A DNA stretch of 64,000 nt, taken from positions 568,001 to 632,000 of the forward strand of contig CM075190.1 in the NCBI GenBank assembly GCA_037577475.1, in the 5' to 3' direction. How positions within the stretch are numbered: the stretch's first letter is position 1; every line of letters begins with the position of its first letter. Under the pieces are notes generated by a model, which was not told where the DNA came from, made no database searches, and saw only the letters and a program-made list of their open reading frames with translations. Shown one piece after another: positions 26,232 through 38,404 of the stretch. A program made the translations under genes and the position numbers. This DNA is from Chaunax sp. Z400. Taxonomy: Eukaryota; Chordata; Actinopteri; Lophiiformes; Chaunacidae.

Positions 26232-28032
26232 CGAGTCTCTACGACCTTCCGTTCCCGAGATACAGACATTCAAAATACGCCCCTACTGGACATGTCATAT
26301 CTCGGGAAAGGAAGGTCGCACAGACTCGGGACAAAGACTGGTGTTCTCAGAGACCACATAAACCCCTAGACAGACGTTGGGCCCGAGTCTCTACGACCTT
26401 CCGTTTCCGAGATACACACATTCACTATAGGCGAACCAAACCCCATTCACTTCAATGGGAAAATAAACTTGAGTATAACTCGGGAACGGAAGGTCGTAGA
26501 GACTCGGGACCATGATCCGTCCGACATAATTCGTGGTCTCTGAACACGCCAGACTTCTCCACGAGTCTCTACGACCTTCCGTTCCCGAGATACAGACATT
26601 CAAAATACGCCCCTACTGGACATGTCATATCTCGGGAAAGGAAGGTCGCACAGACTCGGGACAAAGACTGGTGTTCTCAGAGACCACATAAACCCCTAGA
26701 CAGACGTTGGGCCCGAGTCTCTACGACCTTCCGTTTCCGAGATACACACATTCACTATAGGCGAACCAAACCCCATTCACTTCAATGGGAAAATAAACTT
26801 GAGTATAACTCGGGAACGGAAGGTCGTAGAGACTCGGGACCATGATCCGTCCGACATAATTCGTGGTCTCTGAACACGCCAGACTTCTCCACGAGTCTCT
26901 ACGACCTTCCGTTCCCGAGATACAGACATTCAAAATACGCCCCTACTGGACATGTCATATCTCGGGAAAGGAAGGTCGCACAGACTCGGGACAAAGACTG
27001 GTGTTCTCAGAGACCACATAAACCCCTAGACAGACGTTGGGCCCGAGTCTCTACGACCTTCCGTTTCCGAGATACACACATTCACTATAGGCGAACCAAA
27101 CCCCATTCACTTCAATGGGAAAATAAACTTGAGTATAACTCGGGAACGGAAGGTCGTAGAGACTCGGGACCATGATCCGTCCGACATAATTCGTGGTCTC
27201 TGAACACGCCAGACTTCTCCACGAGTCTCTACGACCTTCCGTTCCCGAGATACAGACATTCAAAATACGCCCCTACTGGACATGTCATATCTCGGGAAAG
27301 GAAGGTCGCACAGACTCGGGACAAAGACTGGTGTTCTCAGAGACCACATAAACCCCTAGACAGACGTTGGGCCCGAGTCTCTACGACCTTCCGTTTCCGA
27401 GATACACACATTCACTATAGGCGAACCAAACCCCATTCACTTCAATGGGAAAATAAACTTGAGTATAACTCGGGAACGGAAGGTCGTAGAGACTCGGGAC
27501 CATGATCCGTCCGACATAATTCGTGGTCTCTGAACACGCCAGACTTCTCCACGAGTCTCTACGACCTTCCGTTCCCGAGATACAGACATTCAAAATACGC
27601 CCCTACTGGACATGTCATATCTCGGGAAAGGAAGGTCGCACAGACTCGGGACAAAGACTGGTGTTCTCAGAGACCACATAAACCCCTAGACGGACGTTGG
27701 TCCCGAGTCTCTACGACCTTCCGTTTCCGAGATTCACACATTCACTATAGGCGAACCAAACCCCATTCACTTCAATGGGAAAATAAACTTGAGTATAACT
27801 CGGGAACGGAAGGTCGTAGAGACTCGGGACCATGATCCGTTGGACATAATTCGTGGTCTCTGAACACGCCAGACTTCTCCCCGAGTCTCTACGACCTTCC
27901 GTTCCCGAGATACAAAAATTCCAAAAATCACCAAAAATACATGTCATATCTCGGGAACCGTAAATCGTAGAGACTCGGTTTACCTGCTGACGTTCTTGGA
28001 GACCCCATAAAACCGTTGAAAGAGCTCATCCC
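26109..28032. repeat. Domain 4: homogenised run of 330-bp units
   Basis: After the T at 26109, five A-B units follow in direct succession before the next C. The first four share AGACAGACGTTGGGCCC at the A/B boundary, creating a GGGCCC site, and look identical by eye. The fifth has GGACGTTGGTCCC with GAGATTCAC. This is the clearest simple 330-bp ladder in the window and suggests recent local unequal exchange. Confidence 0.9.
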
Positions 28033-28149
28033 CGAGTCTCTACGACCTTCCGTTCAAAAGTTACCAACCCGGGTAGGGCCCCCATTGAGTTTTTATCCCC
28101 TTAACCCTAACCCTAACCCTAACCCTAACCCCTAACCCACACTTGTCCG
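28033..28149 (+). repeat. T module 15 with telomere-type tract
   Basis: The tract lies at 28101-28138. CATTG allele. The C linker before it reads AGAGCTCATC rather than AGAGCTTATC. Confidence 0.95.
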
Positions 28150-29441
28150 CGAGTCTCTACGACCTTCCGTTCCCGAGATACAGACATTCAAAATACGCCC
28201 CTACTGGACATGTCATATCTCGGGAAAGGAAGGTCGCACAGACTCGGGACAAAGACTGGTGTTCTCAGAGACCACATAAACCCCTAGACGGACGTTGGTC
28301 CCGAGTCTCTACGACCTTCCGTTTCCGAGATACACACATTCACTATAGGCGGACCAAACCCCATTCATTTCAATGGGAAAATAAACTTGAGTATAACTCG
28401 GGAACGGAAGGTCGTAGAGACTCGGGACCATGATCCGTCGGACATAATTCGTGGTCTCTGAACACGCCAGACTTCTCCCCGAGTCTCTACGACCTTCCGT
28501 TCCCGAGATACAAAAATTCCAAAAATCACCAAAAATACATGTCATATCTCGGGAACCGTAAGTCGTAGAGACTCGGTTTACCCGCTGGCATTCTTGGAGA
28601 CCCCATAAAACCATTGAAAGAGCTTATCCCCGAGTCTCTACGACCTTCCGTTCCCGAGATACAGACATTCAAAATACGCCCCTACTGGACATGTCATATC
28701 TCGGGAAAGGAAGGTCGCACAGACTCGGGACAAAGACTGGTGTTCTCAGAGACCACATAAACCCCTAGACGGACGTTGGTCCCGAGTCTCTACGACCTTC
28801 CGTTTCCGAGATACACACATTCACTATAGGCGAACCAAACCCCATTCACTTCAATGGGAAAATAAACTTGAGTATAACTCGGGAACGGAAGGTCGTAGAG
28901 ACTCGGGACCATGATCCGTCCGACATAATTCGTGGTCTCTGAACACGCCAGACTTCTCCACGAGTCTCTACGACCTTCCGTTCCCGAGATACAGACATTC
29001 AAAATACGCCCCTACTGGACATGTCATATCTCGGGAAAGGAAGGTCGCACAGACTCGGGACAAAGACTGGTGTTCTCAGAGACCACATACACCCCTAGAC
29101 AGACGTTGGGCCCGAGTCTCTACGACCTTCCGTTTCCGAGATACACACATTCACTATAGGCGAACCAAACCCCATTCACTTCAATGGGAAAATAAACTTG
29201 AGTATAACTCGGGAACGGAAGGTCGTAGAGACTCGGGACCATGATCCGTTGGACATAATTCGTGGTCTCTGAACACGCCAGACTTCTCCCCGAGTCTCTA
29301 CGACCTTCCGTTCCCGAGATACAAAAATTCCAAAAATCACCAAAAATACATGTCATATCTCGGGAACCGTAAATCGTAGAGACTCGGTTTACCTGCTGAC
29401 GTTCTTGGAGACCCCATAAAACCGTTGAAAGAGCTTATCCC

Positions 29442-29558
29442 CGAGTCTCTACGACCTTCCGTTCAAAAGTTACCAACCCGGGTAGGGCCCCCATTGAGTT
29501 TTTATCCCCTTAACCCTAACCCTAACCCTAACCCTAACCCCTAACCCACACTTGTCCG
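29442..29558 (+). repeat. T module 16 with telomere-type tract
   Basis: The tract lies at 29510-29547. CATTG allele; start of the second 1409-bp unit. Confidence 0.95.
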
Positions 29559-30850
29559 CGAGTCTCTACGACCTTCCGTTCCCGAGATACAGACATTCAA
29601 AATACGCCCCTACTGGACATGTCATATCTCGGGAAAGGAAGGTCGCACAGACTCGGGACAAAGACTGGTGTTCTCAGAGACCACATAAACCCCTAGACGG
29701 ACGTTGGTCCCGAGTCTCTACGACCTTCCGTTTCCGAGATACACACATTCACTATAGGCGGACCAAACCCCATTCATTTCAATGGGAAAATAAACTTGAG
29801 TATAACTCGGGAACGGAAGGTCGTAGAGACTCGGGACCATGATCCGTCGGACATAATTCGTGGTCTCTGAACACGCCAGACTTCTCCCCGAGTCTCTACG
29901 ACCTTCCGTTCCCGAGATACAAAAATTCCAAAAATCACCAAAAATACATGTCATATCTCGGGAACCGTAAGTCGTAGAGACTCGGTTTACCCGCTGGCAT
30001 TCTTGGAGACCCCATAAAACCATTGAAAGAGCTTATCCCCGAGTCTCTACGACCTTCCGTTCCCGAGATACAGACATTCAAAATACGCCCCTACTGGACA
30101 TGTCATATCTCGGGAAAGGAAGGTCGCACAGACTCGGGACAAAGACTGGTGTTCTCAGAGACCACATAAACCCCTAGACGGACGTTGGTCCCGAGTCTCT
30201 ACGACCTTCCGTTTCCGAGATACACACATTCATTATAGGCGAACCAAACCCCATTCACTTCAATGGGAAAATAAACTTGAGTATAACTCGGGAACGGAAG
30301 GTCGTAGAGACTCGGGACCATGATCCGTCCGACATAATTCGTGGTCTCTGAACACGCCAGACTTCTCCACGAGTCTCTACGACCTTCCGTTCCCGAGATA
30401 CAGACATTCAAAATACGCCCCTACTGGACATGTCATATCTCGGGAAAGGAAGGTCGCACAGACTCGGGACAAAGACTGGTGTTCTCAGAGACCACATACA
30501 CCCCTAGACAGACGTTGGGCCCGAGTCTCTACGACCTTCCGTTTCCGAGATACACACATTCACTATAGGCGAACCAAACCCCATTCACTTCAATGGGAAA
30601 ATAAACTTGAGTATAACTCGGGAACGGAAGGTCGTAGAGACTCGGGACCATGATCCGTTGGACATAATTCGTGGTCTCTGAACACGCCAGACTTCTCCCC
30701 GAGTCTCTACGACCTTCCGTTCCCGAGATACAAAAATTCCAAAAATCACCAAAAATACATGTCATATCTCGGGAACCGTAAATCGTAGAGTCTCGGTTTA
30801 CCTGCTGACGTTCTTGGAGACCCCATAAAACCGTTGAAAGAGCTTATCCC

Positions 30851-30967
30851 CGAGTCTCTACGACCTTCCGTTCAAAAGTTACCAACCCGGGTAGGGCCCC
30901 CATTGAATTTTTATCCCCTTAACCCTAACCCTAACCCTAACCCTAACCCCTAACCCACACTTGTCCG
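30851..30967 (+). repeat. T module 17 with telomere-type tract
   Basis: The tract lies at 30919-30956. CATTGAATTT variant, shared only with T18. Confidence 0.95.
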
Positions 30968-32259
30968 CGAGTCTCTACGACCTTCCGTTCCCGAGATACA
31001 GACATTCAAAATACGCCCCTACTGGACATGTCATATCTCGGGAAAGGAAGGTCGCACAGACTCGGGACGAAGACTGGTGTTCTCAGAGACCACATAAACC
31101 CCTAGACGGACGTTGGTGCCGAGTCTCTACGACCTTCCGTTTCCGAGATACACACATTCACTATAGGCGAACCAAACCCCATTCACTTCAATGGGAATAT
31201 AAACTTGAGTATAACTCGGGAACGGAAGGTCGTAGAGACTCGGGACCATGATCCGTCCGACATAATTCGTGGTCTCTGAACACGCCAGACTTCTCCCCGA
31301 GTCTCTACGACCTTCCGTTCCCGAGATACAAAAATTCCAAAAATCACCAAAAATACATGTCATATCTCGGGAACCGTAAGTCCTAGAGACTCGGTTTACC
31401 CGCTGGCATTCTTGGAGACCCCATAAAACCATTGAAAGAGCTTATCCCCGAGTCTCTACGACCTTCCGTTCCCGAGATACAGACATTCAAAATACGCCCC
31501 TACTGGACATGTCATATCTCGGGAAAGGAAGGTCGCACAGACTCGGGACAAAGACTGGTGTTCTCAGAGACCACATAAACCCCTAGACGGACGTTGGTCC
31601 CGAGTCTCTACGACCTTCCGTTTCCGAGATACACACATTCACTATAGGCGAACCAAACCCCATTCACTTCAATGGGAAAATAAACTTGAGTATAACTCGG
31701 GAACGGAAGGTCGTAGAGACTCGGGACCATGATCCGTCCGACATAATTCGTGGTCTCTGAACACGCCAGACTTCTCCACGAGTCTCTACGACCTTCCGTT
31801 CCCGAGATACAGACATTCAAAATACGCCCCTACTGGACATGTCATATCTCGGGAAAGGAAGGTCGCACAGACTCGGGACAAAGACTGGTGTTCTCAGAGA
31901 CCACATAAACCCCTAGACAGACGTTGGGCCCGAGTCTCTACGACCTTCCGTTTCCGAGATACACACATTCACTATAGGCGAACCAAACCCCATTCACTTC
32001 AATGGGAAAATAAACTTGAGTATAACTCGGGAACGGAAGGTCGTAGAGACTCGGGACCATGATCCGTTGGACATAATTCGTGGTCTCTGAACACGCCAGA
32101 CTTCTCCCCGAGTCTCTACGACCTTCCGTTCCCGAGATACAAAAATTCCAAAAATCACCAAAAATACATGTCATATCTCGGGAACCGTAAATCGTAGAGT
32201 CTCGGTTTACCTGCTGACGTTCTTGGAGACCCCATAAAACCGTTGAAAGAGCTTATCCC

Positions 32260-32376
32260 CGAGTCTCTACGACCTTCCGTTCAAAAGTTACCAACCCGGG
32301 TAGGGCCCCCATTGAATTTTTATCCCCTTAACCCTAACCCTAACCCTAACCCTAACCCCTAACCCACACTTGTCCG
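32260..32376 (+). repeat. T module 18 with telomere-type tract
   Basis: The tract lies at 32328-32365. CATTGAATTT variant, as in T17; last CATTG-type copy in the window. Confidence 0.95.
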
Positions 32377-33668
32377 CGAGTCTCTACGACCTTCCGTTCC
32401 CGAGATACAGACATTCAAAATACGCCCCTACTGGACATGTCATATCTCGGGAAAGGAAGGTCGCACAGACTCGGGACGAAGACTGGTGTTCTCAGAGACC
32501 ACATAAACCCCTAGACGGACGTTGGTGCCGAGTCTCTACGACCTTCCGTTTCCGAGATACACACATTCACTATAGGCGAACCAAACCCCATTCACTTCAA
32601 TGGGAAAATAAACTTGAGTATAACTCGGGAACGGAAGGTCGTAGAGACTCGGGACCATGATCCGTCCGACATAATTCGTGGTCTCTGAACACGCCAGACT
32701 TCTCCCCGAGTCTCTACGACCTTCCGTTCCCGAGATACAAAAATTCCAAAAATCACCAAAAATACATGTCATATCTCGGGAACCGTAAGTCCTAGAGACT
32801 CGGTTTACCCGCTGGCATTCTTGGAGACCCCATAAAACCATTGAAAGAGCTTATCCCCGAGTCTCTACGACCTTCCGTTCCCGAGATACAGACATTCAAA
32901 ATACGCCCCTACTGGACATGTCATATCTCGGGAAAGGAAGGTCGCACAGAGTCGGGACAAAGACTGGTGTTCTCAGAGACCACATAAACCCCTAGACGGA
33001 CGTTGGTCCCGAGTCTCTACGACCTTCCGTTTCCGAGATTCACACATTCACTATAGGCGAACCAAACCCCATTCACTTCAATGGGAAAATAAACTTGAGT
33101 ATAACTCGGGAACGGAAGGTCGTAGAGACTCGGGACCATGATCCGTCCGACATAATTCGTGGTCTCTGAACACGCCAGACTTCTCCACGAGTCTCTACGA
33201 CCTTCCGTTCCCGAGATACAGACATTCAAAATACGCCCCTACTGGACATGTCATATCTCGGGAAAGGAAGGTCGCACAGACTCGGGACAAAGACTGGTGT
33301 TCTCAGAGACCACATAAACCCCTAGACGGACGTTGGTCCCGAGTCTCTACGACCTTCCGTTTCCGAGATACACACATTCACTATAGGCGAACCAAACCCC
33401 ATTTGCTTCAATTGGAAAATAAACTTGAGTATAACTCGGGAACGGAAGGTCGTAGAGACTCGGGACCATGATCCGTCGGACATAATTCGTGGTCTCTGAA
33501 CACGCCAGACTTCTCCCCGAGTCTCTACGACCTTCCGTTCCCGAGATACAAAAATTCCAAAAATCACCAAAAATACATGTCATATCTCGGGAACCGTAAG
33601 TCGTAGAGACTCGGTTTACCTGCTGACGTTCTTGGAGACCCCATAAAACCGTTGAAAGAGCTTATCCC

Positions 33669-33785
33669 CGAGTCTCTACGACCTTCCGTTCAAAAGTTAC
33701 CAACCCGGGTAGGGCCCCGATTGAGTTTTTATCCCCTTAACCCTAACCCTAACCCTAACCCTAACCCCTAACCCACACTTGTCCG
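33669..33785 (+). repeat. T module 19 with telomere-type tract
   Basis: The tract lies at 33737-33774. Back to the GATTG allele. The B two modules upstream has the TTGCTTCAATTGG loop. Confidence 0.95.
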
Positions 33786-35737
33786 CGAGTCTCTACGACC
33801 TTCCGTTCCCGAGATACAGACATTCAAAATACGCCCCTACTGGACATGTCATATCTCGGGAAAGGAAGGTCGCACAGACTCGGGTCAAAGACTGGTGTTC
33901 TCAGAGACCACATAAACCCCTAGACGGACGTTGGTCCCGAGTCTCTACGACCTTCCGTTTCCGAGATACACACATTCACTATAGGCGAACCAAACCCCAT
34001 TCACTTCAATGGGAAAATAAATTTGAGTATAACTCGGGAACGGAAGGTCGTAGAGACTCGGGACCATGATCCGTCCGACATAATTCGTGGTCTCTGAACA
34101 CGCCAGACTTCTCCACGAGTCTCTACGACCTTCCGTTCCCGAGATACAGACATTCAAAATACGCCCCTACTGGACATGTCATATCTCGGGAAAGGAAGGT
34201 CGCACAGACTCGGGACAAAGACTGGTGTTCTCAGAGACCACATAAACCCCTAGACAGACGTTGGGCCCGAGTCTCTACGACCTTCCGTTTCCGAGATACA
34301 CACATTCACTATAGGCGAACCAAACCCCATTCACTTCAATGGGAAAATAAACTTGAGTATAACTCGGGAACGGAAGGTCGTAGAGACTCGGGACCATGAT
34401 CGGTCCGACATAATTCGTGGTCTCTGAACACTCCACACTTCTCCACGAGTCTCTACGACCTTCCGTTCCCGAGATACAGACATTCAAAATACGCCCCTAC
34501 TGGACATGTCATATCTCGGGAAAGGAAGGTCGCACAGACTCGGGACGAAGACTGGTGTTCTCAGAGACCACATAAACCCCTAGACGGACGTTGGTCCCGA
34601 GTCTCTACGACCTTCCGTTTCCGAGATACACACATTCACTATAGGCGAACCAAACCCCATTCACTTCAATGGGAAAATAAACTTGAGTATAACTCGGGAA
34701 CGGAAGGTCGTAGAGACTCGGGACCATGATCCGTCGGACATAATTCGTGGTCTCTGAACACGCCAGACTTCTCCCCGAGTCTCTACGACCTTCCGTTCCC
34801 GAGATACAAAAATTCCAAAAATCACCAAAAATACATGTCATATCTCGGGAACCGTAAGTCGTAGAGACTCGGTTTACCCGCTGGCATTCTTGGAGACCCC
34901 ATAAAACCATTGAAAGAGCTTATCCCCGAGTCTCTACGACCTTCCGTTCCCGAGATACAGACATTCAAAATACGCCCCTACTGGACATGTCATATCTCGG
35001 GAAAGGAAGGTCGCACAGACTCGGGACAAAGACTGGTGTTCTCAGAGACCACATAAACCCCTAGACGGACGTTGGTCCCGAGTCTCTACGACCTTCCGTT
35101 TCCGAGATTCACACATTCACTATAGGCGAACCAAACCCCATTCACTTCAATGGGAAAATAAACTTGAGTATAACTCGGGAACGGAAGGTCGTAGAGACTC
35201 GGGACCATGATCCGTCCGACATAATTCGTGGTCTCTGAACACGCCAGACTTCTCCACGAGTCTCTACGACCTTCCGTTCCCGAGATACAGACATTCAAAA
35301 TACGCCCCTACTGGACATGTCATATCTCGGGAAAGGAAGGTCGCACAGACTCGGGACAAAGACTGGTGTTCTCAGAGACCACATAAACCCCTAGACGGAC
35401 GTTGGTCCCGAGTCTCTACGACCTTCCGTTTCCGAGATACACACATTCACTATAGGCGAACCAAACCCCATTTGCTTCAATTGGAAAATAAACTTGAGTA
35501 TAACTCGGGAACGGAAGGTCGTAGAGACTCGGGACCATGATCCGTCGGACATAATTCGTGGTCTCTGAACACGCCAGACTTCTCCCCGAGTCTCTACGAC
35601 CTTCCGTTCCCGAGATACAAAAATTCCAAAAATCACCAAAAATACATGTCATATCTCGGGAACCGTAAGTCGTAGAGACTCGGTTTACCTGCTGACGTTC
35701 TTGGAGACCCCATAAAACCGTTGAAAGAGCTTATCCC

Positions 35738-35854
35738 CGAGTCTCTACGACCTTCCGTTCAAAAGTTACCAACCCGGGTAGGGCCCCGATTGAGTTTTTA
35801 TCCCCTTAACCCTAACCCTAACCCTAACCCTAACCCCTAACCCACACTTGTCCG
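35738..35854 (+). repeat. T module 20 with telomere-type tract
   Basis: The tract lies at 35806-35843. GATTG allele; 2069 bp after T19. Confidence 0.95.
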
Positions 35855-38287
35855 CGAGTCTCTACGACCTTCCGTTCCCGAGATACAGACATTCAAAATA
35901 CGCCCCTACTGGACATGTCATATCTCGGGAAAGGAAGGTCGCACAGACTCGGGTCAAAGACTGGTGTTCTCAGAGACCACATAAACCCCTAGACGGACGT
36001 TGGTCCCGAGTCTCTACGACCTTCCGTTTCCGAGATACACACATTCACTATAGGCGAACCAAACCCCATTCACTTCAATGGGAAAATAAACTTGAGTATA
36101 ACTCGGGAACGGAAGGTCGTAGAGACTCGGGACCCTGATCCGTCGGACATAATTCGTGGTCTCTGAACACGCCAGACTTCTCCCCGAGTCTCTACGACCT
36201 TCCGTTCCCGAGATACAAACATTCCAAAAATCACGAAAAATACATGTCATATCTCGGGAACCGTAAGTCGTAGAGACTCGGTTTACCTGCCGGCATTCTT
36301 GGAGACCCCATAAAACCATTGAAAGAGCTTATCCCCGAGTCTCTACGACCTTCCGTTCCCGAGATACAGACATTCAAAATACGCCCCTACTGGACATGTC
36401 ATATCTCGGGAAAGGAAGGTCGCACAGACTCGGGTCAAAGACTGGTGTTCTCAGAGACCACATAAACCCCTAGACGGACGTTGGTCCCGAGTCTCTACGA
36501 CCTTCCGTTTCCGAGATACACACATTCACTATAGGCGAACCAAACCCCATTCACTTCAATGGGAAAATAAATTTGAGTATAACTCGGGAACGGAAGGTCG
36601 TAGAGACTCGGGACCATGATCCGTCCGACATAATTCGTGGTCTCTGAACACGCCAGACTTCTCCACGAGTCTCTACGACCTTCCGTTCCCGAGATACAGA
36701 CATTCAAAATACGCCCCTACTGGACATGTCATATCTCGGGAAAGGAAGGTCGCACAGACTCGGGACAAAGACTGGTGTTCTCAGAGACCACATAAACCCC
36801 TAGACAGACGTTGGGCCCGAGTCTCTACGACCTTCCGTTTCCGAGATACACACATTCACTATAGGCGAACCAAACCCCATTCACTTCAATGGGAAAATAA
36901 ACTTGAGTATAACTCGGGAACGGAAGGTCGTAGAGACTCGGGACCATGATCGGTCCGACATAATTCGTGGTCTCTGAACACTCCACACTTCTCCACGAGT
37001 CTCTACGACCTTCCGTTCCCGAGATACAGACATTCAAAATACGCCCCTACTGGACATGTCATATCTCGGGAAAGGAAGGTCGCACAGACTCGGGACGAAG
37101 ACTGGTGTTCTCAGAGACCACATAAACCCCTAGACGGACGTTGGTCCCGAGTCTCTACGACCTTCCGTTTCCGAGATACACACATTCACTATAGGCGAAC
37201 CAAACCCCATTCACTTCAATGGGAAAATAAACTTGAGTATAACTCGGGAACGGAAGGTCGTAGAGACTCGGGACCATGATCCGTCGGACATAATTCGTGG
37301 TCTCTGAACACGCCAGACTTCTCCCCGAGTCTCTACGACCTTCCGTTCCCGAGATACAAAAATTCCAAAAATCACCAAAAATACATGTCATATCTCGGGA
37401 ACCGTAAGTCGTAGAGACTCGGTTTACCCGCTGGCATTCTTGGAGACCCCATAAAACCATTGAAAGAGCTTATCCCCGAGTCTCTACGACCTTCCGTTCC
37501 CGAGATACAGACATTCAAAATACGCCCCTACTGGACATGTCATATCTCGGGAAAGGAAGGTCGCACAGACTCGGGACAAAGACTGGTGTTCTCAGAGACC
37601 ACATAAACCCCTAGACGGACGTTGGTCCCGAGTCTCTACGACCTTCCGTTTCCGAGATTCACACATTCACTATAGGCGAACCAAACCCCATTCACTTCAA
37701 TGGGAAAATAAACTTGAGTATAACTCGGGAACGGAAGGTCGTAGAGACTCGGGACCATGATCCGTCCGACATAATTCGTGGTCTCTGAACACGCCAGACT
37801 TCTCCACGAGTCTCTACGACCTTCCGTTCCCGAGATACAGACATTCAAAATACGCCCCTACTGGACATGTCATATCTCGGGAAAGGAAGGTCGCACAGAC
37901 TCGGGACAAAGACTGGTGTTCTCAGAGACCACATAAACCCCTAGACGGACGTTGGTCCCGAGTCTCTACGACCTTCCGTTTCCGAGATACACACATTCAC
38001 TATAGGCGAACCAAACCCCATTTGCTTCAATTGGAAAATAAACTTGAGTATAACTCGGGAACGGAAGGTCGTAGAGACTCGGGACCATGATCCGTCGGAC
38101 ATAATTCGTGGTCTCTGAACACGCCAGACTTCTCCCCGAGTCTCTACGACCTTCCGTTCCCGAGATACAAAAATTCCAAAAATCACCAAAAATACATGTC
38201 ATATCTCGGGAACCGTAAGTCGTAGAGACTCGGTTTACCTGCTGACGTTCTTGGAGACCCCATAAAACCGTTGAAAGAGCTTATCCC

Positions 38288-38404
38288 CGAGTCTCTACGA
38301 CCTTCCGTTCAAAAGTTACCAACCCGGGTAGGGCCCCGATTGAGTTTTTATCCCCTTAACCCTAACCCTAACCCTAACCCTAACCCCTAACCCACACTTG
38401 TCCG
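38288..38404 (+). repeat. T module 21 with telomere-type tract
   Basis: The tract lies at 38356-38393. GATTG allele. Unlike T19 and T20 it is followed by an A with GGACAAAG and AGACGTTGGGCC, and then by the second T-free stretch. Confidence 0.95.

Larger units (their letters stand above)
28033..33668. repeat. Domain 5: four exact 1409-bp higher-order repeats
   Basis: T modules start at 28033, 29442, 30851 and 32260, with the next at 33669, each exactly 1409 bp apart. The order is T-A-B-C-A-B-A-B-C. Units 1 and 2 share GGCGGACC, CATTCATTTC and ACATACACCCC; units 3 and 4 share ATTGAATTT and GGTGCCGAG. The C modules ending units 2 and 3 share GTAGAGTCTCGG. The pairwise sharing points to nested duplication. 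Confidence 0.93.
33669..38287. repeat. Domain 6: 2069- and 2550-bp units
   Basis: Two T-to-T units are present. Variants AATTTGAGTAT (near 34020 and 36570), GATCGGTCCGAC (near 34399 and 36949) and the CATTTGCTTCAATTGG loop (near 35469 and 38019) recur at an offset of 2550 bp. The 2550-bp unit has an extra C-A-B relative to the 2069-bp unit. Confidence 0.87.
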
